Assembly: GCA_025462985.1 (NCBI GenBank) | Contig: JAOAPP010000303.1 | Coordinates: forward strand, 1-13,854 | From: Bryobacterales bacterium | GTDB lineage: Bacteria > Acidobacteriota > Terriglobia > Bryobacterales > Bryobacteraceae | Direction: 5' to 3' | DNA: 13,854 nucleotides | Shown here: positions 6,530 to 13,854 of the stretch, one piece after another | Numbering within the stretch: position 1 is the first letter of the stretch | Layout: every line of letters starts with the position of its first letter | Notes under the pieces: model-generated | Databases searched by the model: none | What the model was told of the DNA's origin: nothing | What the model saw: only the letters and a program-made list of their open reading frames with translations | Translations under genes and position numbers: made by a program

Positions 6530-8785
6530 ATGGAGAAAAATCGTCCTGGCCGAGCGCTCCGTCGCCGGCCGCAGTTGGCTGATTATGAATCGCGCCTAGT
6601 CGCTGCGAGTGCCAACGGGGCCGCATTGCCCCCGCCCGCGGAACTTGACAATGAGGCGCTGCCTAACTACTTCGCTCAAGCATGGAGAAAGAAGGGGGTC
6701 ATTGCCGGCATCGGGTTCGTCGTCGTGCTATTTACTTTGGGACTGACTGTCCTGCAAACCCCAATCTACGAGGCTCGGGTCAATATGGAGTTGCTCGCCG
6801 CCGGCGGTGCTTTCTGGCCTTTCAGAGATGGCGCGCCGCCTTCCGCGGTGAACGACATGACGATCGACTCCTCAATGCAGACGCAGGTTCTGATCCTGCA
6901 CAGTGAAACGCTGCTGGGCCACGTGGCCGATAAGTTGAAGCTCTACAAGCGGCCAGAATTCAACGTCCGGAGCGGACTGCATCGATACTTCCCGTCGTTA
7001 CCGAAGCTGATGCGGCAACCGGAAGATACTCCGCGCCAGCGCGCACTCAAGTCCGTCGTAAAGAATCTCGGAGTCCGCCACGAAGCGCGCATTATTGAAA
7101 TTTCGTTCGATTCGAAAGATCCAGTCCTCGCCGCAGCCGTCGTCAATGCGCTGGCGGACGAATACATCCGGCAATACCAGGACGCAAACGGCAATGCGGC
7201 CCGACGCATTAGCGAAGAGTTGTTTGATCAGGCGAAAGTCTTGGATAAGACGCTGGATGACTTTGAACAACAAACCCAGAAATATGCACGTAACTCAGGG
7301 ATCGTCTTTACGGGCGAGCGAGAAAACGCAGCCGAAGAGAGCTTGCGGTCCCTGGGGGACGAGGTGGCGCGCGCGAAGGCCGAACGCATAGCCAAGCAGG
7401 CTCAATACGAAGTGTCCACAAGGTCCAAGCCGGAAGATACGAACCAGGTGGCCGACGATGCGACCCTCAGGGAGTATCAAATTCGCCTGACTGACCTTAC
7501 CCGCCAGCTGGAGCAAATGAGCCTGCTCTTAACTCCGACCAACTACAAGGTGCAGCAGATCCAGTCCCAGCTGAAGGTCGTGCAGGACGCCATTCACAAC
7601 CAAGTGGTCACTATCAGAAAGCGATGGGACAACGACTATAAGATTGCGCTCAGCCGGGAAAACCAGTTAGTCCAGCAGTACTCGAGCCAATCCGCCAATG
7701 TTGCTGAAATAACGGCGAAATCCGTCCACTACAACACGCTAAAGCAGGAACTGGAAAGTATCAGGACACTGCGGGACGGCATGCTCCAGAAGGCGAAAGA
7801 ATTGAGCATTGCATCGCAGGTCCCTGCGACTGATGTGCGTGTGGTTGGCAAAGCTGCAATACCAACTCGTCCGTACAAGCCCAGTTACTCGCTCAATATG
7901 AGCGTCGGACTGTTTGGCGGATGTTTCCTCGGCCTTCTGGTGGCGCTTGGCCGCGAGAGATACAGCCCGGTCATCCAGACGCCGGGACAAACCTCCAGCT
8001 TCCTCCGAATGCCAGAGCTGGCAGCGATACCGGATGCAAAAGGAAAACCGATGTTCCCACTTCAGGCCGCTCGGCTGAAGCGGCTGTGGCTTGCACCGCG
8101 TGCTGAGGTCGTTTCCGAGCCCAGGCAATCCATAGTGAAGAACTCGTTCTATGATGCGGTCGCGTCCCTATCCATTCACTGCCGCTGGGCTTCTCCCGTC
8201 ATCCTGATGACCAGCCCAGGCATCGGCGATGGAAAGACGACAGTCACCGCCAACCTCGGTATTGCGCTGGCAAACACGAACCGTCGGGTTCTTCTGATCG
8301 ACGGGAACGTGCATAGGCCGCGATTGCACACCATCTTCAATGTTGCCAAAACACCGGGGCTAAGTGACTGGCTGCGTGTCTCTGTTTCCGCATCCGACGA
8401 GTTCCCGCTGGCGGCGGCAGTAAATATCGCGGCCGTTCCTAATCTGTATCTGCTTCCCGGAGGAGATCAGCCTCCGGACTCTGCCCTGTTCTATAACAAA
8501 CGCCTCCCCGCTCTCATCGCGGAATTTCGGGAGCAGTTCGATGTCATCCTGATTGACACTCCGGCGGTCCTGCAGAACTCCGATGCGCGGCTGCTGGGTG
8601 GGCTAGCCCATGGGGCCATACTCGTTCTTCGCTGTGGCAGCACAGCGAAAGCCGCTGCTTCTGCCGCTGCTGAACGGCTGCGCGCCGACCGGGTAAATGT
8701 GGTCGGCACCATACTTAATGCCTGCCCTGCGGGTGCGGGCCACCTGAATCAGCGTCCAGTTTCTTCACGTAGCTACAGTTTCTGA
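6530..8785 (+). CDS. Wzz/Wzc-type chain-length determinant fused to a BY-kinase-like ATPase
   Basis: The 751-residue inner-membrane protein has a short cytoplasmic start, TM1 at about 57-76, a long periplasmic coiled-coil Wzz region (about 80-445), a proline-rich PTRPYKP (445-451) and TM2 at about 454-474. A cytoplasmic ATPase domain follows (about 530-735). Walker A is SPGIGDGKTT (562-571, K569). Walker A' is LLIDGNVHRP (D591; the second aspartate of DxD is N593). Walker B is VILIDTP (672-678). Three features of active BY-kinases are missing. The EX2RX2R oligomerisation motif aligns with DAVASLS (542-548). The second Walker A' aspartate is gone. The C-terminal tyrosine cluster is reduced to one residue, Y749. 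The family sets chain length and couples polymerisation to export through the Wza-like protein. Here the ATPase may bind nucleotide without normal autophosphorylation cycling. The only Shine-Dalgarno-like element is AGGG nine bases before the ATG. Confidence 0.93.
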   Translation: MEKNRPGRALRRRPQLADYESRLVAASANGAALPPPAELDNEALPNYFAQAWRKKGVIAGIGFVVVLFTLGLTVLQTPIYEARVNMELLAAGGAFWPFRDGAPPSAVNDMTIDSSMQTQVLILHSETLLGHVADKLKLYKRPEFNVRSGLHRYFPSLPKLMRQPEDTPRQRALKSVVKNLGVRHEARIIEISFDSKDPVLAAAVVNALADEYIRQYQDANGNAARRISEELFDQAKVLDKTLDDFEQQTQKYARNSGIVFTGERENAAEESLRSLGDEVARAKAERIAKQAQYEVSTRSKPEDTNQVADDATLREYQIRLTDLTRQLEQMSLLLTPTNYKVQQIQSQLKVVQDAIHNQVVTIRKRWDNDYKIALSRENQLVQQYSSQSANVAEITAKSVHYNTLKQELESIRTLRDGMLQKAKELSIASQVPATDVRVVGKAAIPTRPYKPSYSLNMSVGLFGGCFLGLLVALGRERYSPVIQTPGQTSSFLRMPELAAIPDAKGKPMFPLQAARLKRLWLAPRAEVVSEPRQSIVKNSFYDAVASLSIHCRWASPVILMTSPGIGDGKTTVTANLGIALANTNRRVLLIDGNVHRPRLHTIFNVAKTPGLSDWLRVSVSASDEFPLAAAVNIAAVPNLYLLPGGDQPPDSALFYNKRLPALIAEFREQFDVILIDTPAVLQNSDARLLGGLAHGAILVLRCGSTAKAAASAAAERLRADRVNVVGTILNACPAGAGHLNQRPVSSRSYSF

Positions 8786-8794
8786 GGCGCCACA

Positions 8795-10060
8795 GTGAGC
8801 CAAGACTCAGTTCTTGCCGATCTAAACGTCCTTCCATTGAAGGCAAATCCGAAACCGGTGCTGAGCGCCCGACGATCACCGGTGCTGTACTTCGCGGTAG
8901 GCGGTTATGTGTTCTTTCTGCCGGTGCAAATCCAGGGGAAAGTCATGAATATCGCTCCGTCGGACTTGTTCCTGATCATCGCGATCCTGAGCGCGATTGG
9001 CTCCTTGCGCTTCGTCTCCGGAGTCTGGAGCCCCTGGCACGCAGGACTGATCTTCAGCTTTTTGAGCGGCGTGTTTATCACATTCTCAGGCATCGGCGAG
9101 CTAACTCCGTACATCTTCATCAAGATTGTGGGGCTGCTGCTTTTATTTGCCAGTTATATGCTCGTCACGAGCGTGGCGACTGGATGGCAGGATGTCCGTT
9201 CGCTTTTGAAGACTTTCGTGACAGCCGTCACCCTCAACTCCGCCCTGGCTCTTGCTGCTTATCTGTCCCCTCTCAGTATCCCGGGAGTGAATTACGGCTC
9301 AGACCGGATATCCGGAATGCTCATCGACCCGAACGCATTCGGCGGACTGGTCATGATGGCCCTCGTCATTCATGGCGTGACATACCGCGATGGAAAGCCG
9401 CTTATAGGCGGAACGGCAGGATTGTTATGCGGGTGCATTCTGGCGGTTGCTCTTTTTTTGACCTTTTCACGTTCCGCCTGGATGGGTCTGGGTCTGGCAA
9501 TGGGTGTCGTGGCATACCTCAGGCCGAAGATTCTCATTTCGTACGTACCTCTGGCCTGCCTCGCTGTGATTTGTGCTCTCGTACTGGCGAGTAGCCGCGA
9601 CTCATCAAAAGCTCTCTCTCTAGCTGAGCGCCGGAACACGGCGGAACAACGGCTAGATCAGATAAAGGAAGCAATCCCACTAATCCGTGAGAATCCTATC
9701 CTGGGAGTCGGCATTGGTGGCTTTGTCTACGCACAAAGAACGAAGCAGCCTACGCGTCCTTATATTCACAACACGACAGTGTGGATGCTGACCGACTTCG
9801 GACTGGTTGGCCTTACCGTCTTCATCGGCCTGATTTCTTGGATATTTGTGAGAGGGGTACGGGTATTCCGTCGCGTTGGACGCACCGAAAGGCCGGTTAT
9901 CTTGGGCTTGCTGGCCGCGCACGCCGGAATGTTCGGTGTGTCCGCCGGCATCGAAGCCCTTTACCAAAGACACTGGTGGCTGTTCATGGCGCTCCTTGGC
10001 GCCTGCTTCTCCATTTACACAAAGAACAGAGTTCCCGCTCAGTATCCAGCTTTTCGCTAA
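8795..10060 (+). CDS. Wzy/WaaL-family O-antigen polymerase or ligase
   Basis: The 421-residue protein has about twelve hydrophobic segments from residue 30 onward. Family motifs visible are RISGMLIDPNAFGGL (171-185), LTFSRSAWMGLGL (222-234) and, after a large periplasmic loop, ENPILGVGIGGF (299-310) and IHNTTVWMLTDFGLVGL (324-340) with the conserved H325. These fit the O-antigen ligase/polymerase superfamily. Position between the chain-length and flippase genes favours the polymerase role over ligase: joining lipid-linked repeat units at the periplasmic face. The start is GTG with GAGG seven bases upstream and nine bases after the previous stop. Sequence alone does not separate Wzy from WaaL. 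Confidence 0.88.
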   Translation: MSQDSVLADLNVLPLKANPKPVLSARRSPVLYFAVGGYVFFLPVQIQGKVMNIAPSDLFLIIAILSAIGSLRFVSGVWSPWHAGLIFSFLSGVFITFSGIGELTPYIFIKIVGLLLLFASYMLVTSVATGWQDVRSLLKTFVTAVTLNSALALAAYLSPLSIPGVNYGSDRISGMLIDPNAFGGLVMMALVIHGVTYRDGKPLIGGTAGLLCGCILAVALFLTFSRSAWMGLGLAMGVVAYLRPKILISYVPLACLAVICALVLASSRDSSKALSLAERRNTAEQRLDQIKEAIPLIRENPILGVGIGGFVYAQRTKQPTRPYIHNTTVWMLTDFGLVGLTVFIGLISWIFVRGVRVFRRVGRTERPVILGLLAAHAGMFGVSAGIEALYQRHWWLFMALLGACFSIYTKNRVPAQYPAFR

Positions 10061-10069
10061 CTAACCGCC

Positions 10070-11368
10070 ATGTGGACCAATCGAAAGCGGCCCATCCGCA
10101 TTCCGAAAGGCGTTCTCCGGAACGTGTTCTCTCTCTATGGTCTTTACTGCTCAAACTATATCCTGGCATTGATATCCGTACCGTACTTGACGCGAGTCTT
10201 AGGTCCGGCCAACTGGGGATTGGTCGCTTTCGTTCAGGCTTTTTGTAGCTATCTTCTGGTGATCGTGGAATTTGGATTCACTTTTACCGGCGCCAGGGAG
10301 GCTGCGCGATGCTATGCCGCTCCCGAAAAACTATCCGAGGTTGTAGCGGACGTTTGTGCCGGAAAAGCGGTGCTCGCAGTTCTGTGCCTGGGAATAGCCA
10401 CATTGGCCCAGTTCGGCGTAAGGACATTTCACGAACACGCGCTCCTCTTCTGGTCTGGCGTGTTTTGGGCCCTTATCCACGGATCCAGTCTGCTTTGGTA
10501 TTTTCAGGGACTCGAGAAGATGCGAATTGTCGCCGTGTTCGATATGGCGGCAAAGAGCATCGCAGTCGTCGCCACCCTTGTCTTTGTGCGGTCACCCAAG
10601 GACGACTGGAAGGTGCTCGGATTGCAGGGAGTCGCGGGCTTGGCGTGCGCGGTTGTGCAAGTTGGCATGGTGTACCGGACGATGCCGCTTCGTTCTCCCA
10701 ACTGGGGCCGGGTGATTGACGCACTGCGGCGTAGCTCTAAGACCTTCGCGCCCCGAAACGCCTCCTTGATGTACACGCTTGGGAACGCATTTATTCTTGG
10801 CCTGTTTGCTCCGCCGCAGATCGTCGGCTTCTACTCTGGTGCAGAACGCATCAGCCGGGCGATAACAGGACTTCTCACACCGGCGAGCGAAGCTGTTTAT
10901 CCTCACCTCAGCCATGTTGCAAGCCTGTCTCGAGACAGAACGCAAAAGCTGGCACGTCTCGGTCTTCTCGTGATGGGCTGTATCGGGACGGCAATGGGAG
11001 TCGCTATTTATCTGTTATCTCCTCAATTGGTCCTGTTCCTGTTGGGGCACGGCTACGAGCCTGCTATCAGAGTCCTTCAAATTTTTTCGCTCCTGGCCCC
11101 AGTCATAGCTGTTCGGAATGTGTTAGCTATTCACTGGATGCTTCCGCTTGACCTCGATTCGCATCTGAACATGATCGTCATCAGCACAGGGCTGATCAAC
11201 ATAATTCTCGCTGTGTTGCTTGCCCCTAAAGCCGGAGCTGTCGGAGTCGCTTGGGCAGGAGTTCTCTCACAGGCTCTTGGCGCAGTGGGAGTCTTCTTCA
11301 CTCTGCGCCTAATGCATTTGAATCCTCTCGAGCGCAAAAAGGATTTGCTCGTCAAATCTTGCGCCTAG
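10070..11368 (+). CDS. Wzx-type polysaccharide flippase (RfbX family, MOP superfamily)
   Basis: The 432-residue protein is hydrophobic throughout, with about twelve predicted membrane spans. The N-terminal stretch is the family signature: SNYILALISVPYLTRVLGP (28-46) followed by NWGLVAFVQAF and VEFGFTFTGAREAAR (66-80). The later LGNAFILGLF and PQIVGFYSGAERI (about 246-272) match the second half of RfbX proteins. Its role is to move undecaprenyl-linked repeat units across the inner membrane before polymerisation. It starts nine bases after the polymerase gene. No Shine-Dalgarno precedes its ATG, so translation may depend on coupling to the upstream gene. Confidence 0.92.
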   Translation: MWTNRKRPIRIPKGVLRNVFSLYGLYCSNYILALISVPYLTRVLGPANWGLVAFVQAFCSYLLVIVEFGFTFTGAREAARCYAAPEKLSEVVADVCAGKAVLAVLCLGIATLAQFGVRTFHEHALLFWSGVFWALIHGSSLLWYFQGLEKMRIVAVFDMAAKSIAVVATLVFVRSPKDDWKVLGLQGVAGLACAVVQVGMVYRTMPLRSPNWGRVIDALRRSSKTFAPRNASLMYTLGNAFILGLFAPPQIVGFYSGAERISRAITGLLTPASEAVYPHLSHVASLSRDRTQKLARLGLLVMGCIGTAMGVAIYLLSPQLVLFLLGHGYEPAIRVLQIFSLLAPVIAVRNVLAIHWMLPLDLDSHLNMIVISTGLINIILAVLLAPKAGAVGVAWAGVLSQALGAVGVFFTLRLMHLNPLERKKDLLVKSCA

Positions 11369-11390
11369 CGTTCTTTGAAGTAGAAGGCGC
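11361..11390 (+). other. Stem-loop overlapping the flippase stop codon
   Basis: GCGCC (11361-11365) pairs with GGCGC (11386-11390), and TTCT (11371-11374) with AGAA (11382-11385), around a seven-base loop and a five-base bulge that begins at the stop codon. It lies in the only sizeable gap (75 bp) of the operon. No T-run follows, so it is not a standard terminator. It could stabilise or partly attenuate the message between the membrane genes and the transferase genes. Confidence 0.35.
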
Positions 11391-11443
11391 TCAGCTAAGT
11401 AACTTTCCATTCCAATGGCCAGCCCCGTGAGGCAGACAATCGA

Positions 11444-13240
11444 ATGAAGCTATTGCATATCGTCGGTGATTCCAAGTTCGGTGGGGGCTCGATTATCATC
11501 CTCCAACTGGCCCGGTTGGCACTCGATGAGGGTTGGACCGTATCGGTCCTGACCACCGATCCTGTCCTCCAGAATGAGCTTAAGCAGTTGCATATCGAAT
11601 CCGTTCCGCTGGATGTGATCAAGCGCAGCATTCATCCTGTTCGGGATCTCCGCGGCCTCTGGGTGCTCTATCGATATCTCAAGAAGCAGCACTATGAAAT
11701 GGTCCATACGCACACGTCAAAGGCCGGTTTTGTCGGTCGAGTAGCGGCCCGTCTGGCGGGCGTTCCACTGGTTGTTCATACAGCCCATGGCTTTGCCTTC
11801 CACGAACGCTCTGGAGCTATTCGCATAAGGGCCTGCGCCTTGCTCGAGCGGATTGCCGCGTGGTGTTGCGACCGGGTGTTCACGGTGAGTGAGTTCCACC
11901 GGGCCTGGGCTATCGACCTCGGCATCGCAGGCCCAGACAAGATTGTCGCGATACCGAACGGAGTGGCCGCCGCTCGCGTCAGGCCTTCAATGCAGCGCGA
12001 CCTTCTTCGCGAGGAGCTTGCAGCCCAATCTGAAGACACTGTCGTCCTGTGCAGCGGGCGCCTTGCGCATCAAAAAGGACTCGATGAGTTGCTCGGTGCA
12101 GTGGCTTCACTGAAACGTACGGATTCACTGCCCTTGAAACTCTGGTTTGCAGGTGACGGCCCGCTGCGCTGCGAATTGGAAGCTCGAGCCGCGGAACTCT
12201 GTCTCGGGAACGATGTTCGCTTTCTCGGCTTTTGCGATAACGTGGCTGACTTACTCGCCGCCTCCGATATCGTTGCGTTGCCCACCTATCGGGAAGGAAT
12301 GTCTATCGCGCTGTTGGAAGCGATGGCCGCGGGAAGACCTATTGTCACAACATCAATTGGCAGCAACCTGGAAGCAACCCAAAACGGAAAAGCGGCCCTG
12401 CTTGTCCCACCGGGAAACGTTTTGGCTTTGGCCGATGCCATCCGGCAGCTTGCATGCAACAAACAGGCGGCGCAGGACATGGCGCAGCAAGCGAGAAAGA
12501 CATATCTATCTCTCTACACCGTCGAGCAGATGCTGTCCAGATACCGTGAAGAGTATGTGGCCTTGAAAGCATCTGCCGCTCCCCCGAGCCGGAAGCGCAC
12601 CGGGACTGAGCGCAGCCATGCTGCCACAAAGCGGTTGCTTGACATCCTGATTTCAGCAACAGCTCTGGTGCTCCTCGGCCCCCTGATGCTGCTCATTGCT
12701 CTAGCAGTCCGGCTTGCGTCCCGCGGACCTGCTCTCTTCCGTCAGCAGCGTCTCGGCCGGGATGGTTCAGCCTTCACGGTTTATAAGTTTCGAACAATGT
12801 TCCAAGATGCCGCCGATATCCGAAATCCCGATGGCTCTGCTTTTACCGGCCGGGCAGATCCCCGAGTCACTAGCCTCGGACGATTCTTGCGTGCAACGAG
12901 CTTGGATGAACTGCCTCAGCTGATCAATGTATTAAGAGGCGAGATGAGCCTGGTCGGACCGCGGCCCGACCAGTTGGACCAAATCCGGTATTACACGCCG
13001 ACCGAGTTAAACCGGCTGCGCGTCAAGCCGGGAATTACAGGCTTGGCCCAGCTCAGTGGACGAAACTCCATCAGTTGGATGCAGCGCAAGCAGCTCGATC
13101 TGGAGTATGTGGAGCGTCAGTCACTATGGCTCGACTTAGAAATCCTCTTGAAGACGGCACCCTATGTTGTGATGCAGCGCGGAGTGTTCGAGCCGTCGGC
13201 CTCAGCCGAACCCAAACTTCCGGATGGGAGCGGCCAATGA
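11444..13240 (+). CDS. Fusion of GT4 glycosyltransferase and PglC-like phosphoglycosyl transferase
   Basis: The 598-residue chain joins two enzymes. The N-terminal part (1 to about 375) is a GT-B glycosyltransferase of family 4: G-rich loop KFGGGS (11-16), HTHTSKAGFVGRVAARLAG (88-106), HTAHGFAFHE (112-121), SGRLAHQKG (204-212) and the E-x7-E pair E284/E292 in YREGMSIALLEAMAAGRP. A charged linker (about 376-394) follows. The C-terminal part (395-585) is a small monotopic phosphoglycosyl transferase: membrane-embedded helix (about 399-424), YKFRTM (447-452), catalytic D488-E489 in SLDELPQLINVLRG, MSLVGPRP (501-508) and VKPGITGLAQLSGRN (527-541). This half should load the first sugar phosphate on undecaprenyl phosphate; the other half probably adds the second sugar, as PglA does after PglC. 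The sugars cannot be inferred. GAGG lies eleven bases before the ATG, rather far. Its last bases overlap the next gene. Confidence 0.94.
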   Translation: MKLLHIVGDSKFGGGSIIILQLARLALDEGWTVSVLTTDPVLQNELKQLHIESVPLDVIKRSIHPVRDLRGLWVLYRYLKKQHYEMVHTHTSKAGFVGRVAARLAGVPLVVHTAHGFAFHERSGAIRIRACALLERIAAWCCDRVFTVSEFHRAWAIDLGIAGPDKIVAIPNGVAAARVRPSMQRDLLREELAAQSEDTVVLCSGRLAHQKGLDELLGAVASLKRTDSLPLKLWFAGDGPLRCELEARAAELCLGNDVRFLGFCDNVADLLAASDIVALPTYREGMSIALLEAMAAGRPIVTTSIGSNLEATQNGKAALLVPPGNVLALADAIRQLACNKQAAQDMAQQARKTYLSLYTVEQMLSRYREEYVALKASAAPPSRKRTGTERSHAATKRLLDILISATALVLLGPLMLLIALAVRLASRGPALFRQQRLGRDGSAFTVYKFRTMFQDAADIRNPDGSAFTGRADPRVTSLGRFLRATSLDELPQLINVLRGEMSLVGPRPDQLDQIRYYTPTELNRLRVKPGITGLAQLSGRNSISWMQRKQLDLEYVERQSLWLDLEILLKTAPYVVMQRGVFEPSASAEPKLPDGSGQ

Positions 13241-13854
13241 GTACAGAGATCGCTATGGTGAGCGCAGATCCTCTATCTCCGGGTCTGGTGCGTCGTTTGC
13301 CTCAGTCGTTCCGATCCTATGCTCGTTATGTTCCGGAAGCCGCATTGCGCCGGTACGCCACGAGCCGGGTCACAAGCCTGATAAGCAACCCCGACGCCTT
13401 TGTCAGTGTCGTTCGAAAGAACGGTGTCATGCGGGGTCTGGCCTGCTGGCGAAAGCTTCTCTGGGACACCCAGATGTTTGGCTTTCCCGCAGCGCGGCTG
13501 GAACTGTTGCTTTACGACGGCGATTATCATGAGGGGCGCGCAATCGTCTCTGATCTCACCCAAGGTGTCGTGGAAGGTTGCCGGGCAGCTGGGATCGAAC
13601 ACATCATTGCACGCATCGACGCCAATGATCTGCCGAGTCTGCACGTCCTTGAGAAGGAGGGCTTCGAGACCATCGACGGCATTCTGACATTCTCATTGCG
13701 CTTGCCGCAGGAAAGAATTATTCCAACCGCCACCGGGTTTGAAATCAGACACTTTCAGCAGGCGGACCTGGAGGACGTTCTTTCGATTGCCCGCTCCGCT
13801 TACGTGTTCGATCGGTTCCATGCCGATCCGTCACTTACCCGTGAGATCGCCGAT
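13237..13854 (+). CDS. WecD-like N-acetyltransferase (GNAT), cut by the right edge
   Basis: The frame is open for 206 codons to the window end. It starts with an ATG overlapping the previous stop as ATGA, and GGGAG lies six bases upstream, so translation is probably coupled. The pattern LLWDTQMFGFPAARLEL (74-90) followed by EHIIARIDAND (121-131), LEKEGFE (138-144) and a second unit starting FEIRHFQQADLEDVLSIARSAY (168-189) with RFHADPSL (193-200) resembles the layout of TDP-fucosamine acetyltransferase WecD and its relatives. In these the acetyl-CoA binding motif comes later and would lie beyond the edge. The expected role is acetylation of a nucleotide-linked amino sugar for the repeat unit, in the cytoplasm. 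The exact substrate is unknown. Confidence 0.8.
   Translation, partial: MSTEIAMVSADPLSPGLVRRLPQSFRSYARYVPEAALRRYATSRVTSLISNPDAFVSVVRKNGVMRGLACWRKLLWDTQMFGFPAARLELLLYDGDYHEGRAIVSDLTQGVVEGCRAAGIEHIIARIDANDLPSLHVLEKEGFETIDGILTFSLRLPQERIIPTATGFEIRHFQQADLEDVLSIARSAYVFDRFHADPSLTREIAD

Noticed and set aside
7739..8128. Minus-strand 129-codon frame opposite the BY-kinase gene
   Set aside because: It is antisense to the Wzz/TM2 region and has no protein-like features.
1..13854. CRISPR array, insertion sequence, tRNA, attachment site or prophage signs
   Set aside because: No regularly spaced repeats, transposase or integrase motifs, terminal repeats or cloverleaf sequences were seen on either strand.

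Overview
The window holds the regulatory head and the front part of an exopolysaccharide or capsule (Wzx/Wzy-type) gene cluster from a Gram-negative bacterium. An outer-membrane export protein with SLBB domains, a Wzz/BY-kinase chain-length protein and a sigma-54 response regulator all point to a diderm. The gene mix, the moderately high GC and the secreted beta-helix protein resemble soil Acidobacteriota, but this placement is inference and no marker gene is present. No tRNA, rRNA, CRISPR array, transposase or insertion sequence was seen.

Left third, minus strand (1-3138). Reading in the direction of transcription there is a sensor-less histidine-kinase-like protein (3138-2341). A sigma-54 activator with a receiver domain (2323-929) follows 17 bp later. 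Last comes a secreted right-handed beta-helix protein (857 to beyond the left edge). The kinase-like protein keeps its phosphorylatable H-box but has lost the N and G1 ATP-binding boxes. It therefore looks like a Spo0B/ChpT-type phosphotransferase and not like an active kinase.

Middle (3139-5533). A 312-bp divergent intergenic region carries a clear plus-strand promoter with a perfect TATAAT and an inverted repeat. It is followed by a cytoplasmic hybrid histidine kinase (GAF, HisKA, HATPase, receiver; best start TTG 3451). A second leader of 295 bp precedes the polysaccharide operon. It contains an RNA-capable hairpin and weak GG-N10-GC (sigma-54-like) candidates.

Right part, plus strand (5534-13854). 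A tight operon follows: SLBB export protein, Wzz/BY-kinase fusion, Wzy/WaaL-type polymerase or ligase, Wzx-type flippase, a fusion of a GT4 glycosyltransferase with a PglC-like phosphoglycosyl transferase, and a WecD-like N-acetyltransferase cut by the right edge. Together these would load a sugar on undecaprenyl phosphate, add the second sugar, flip the lipid-linked unit, polymerise it under chain-length control and export it.

The most interesting proposal is a complete local phosphorelay: hybrid kinase, its receiver, the degenerate kinase acting as histidine phosphotransferase, then the sigma-54 activator, controlling the adjacent polysaccharide operon. Other unusual points are the single-chain PGT-GT fusion and a BY-kinase that has lost its oligomerisation motif, one Walker A' aspartate and its tyrosine cluster.
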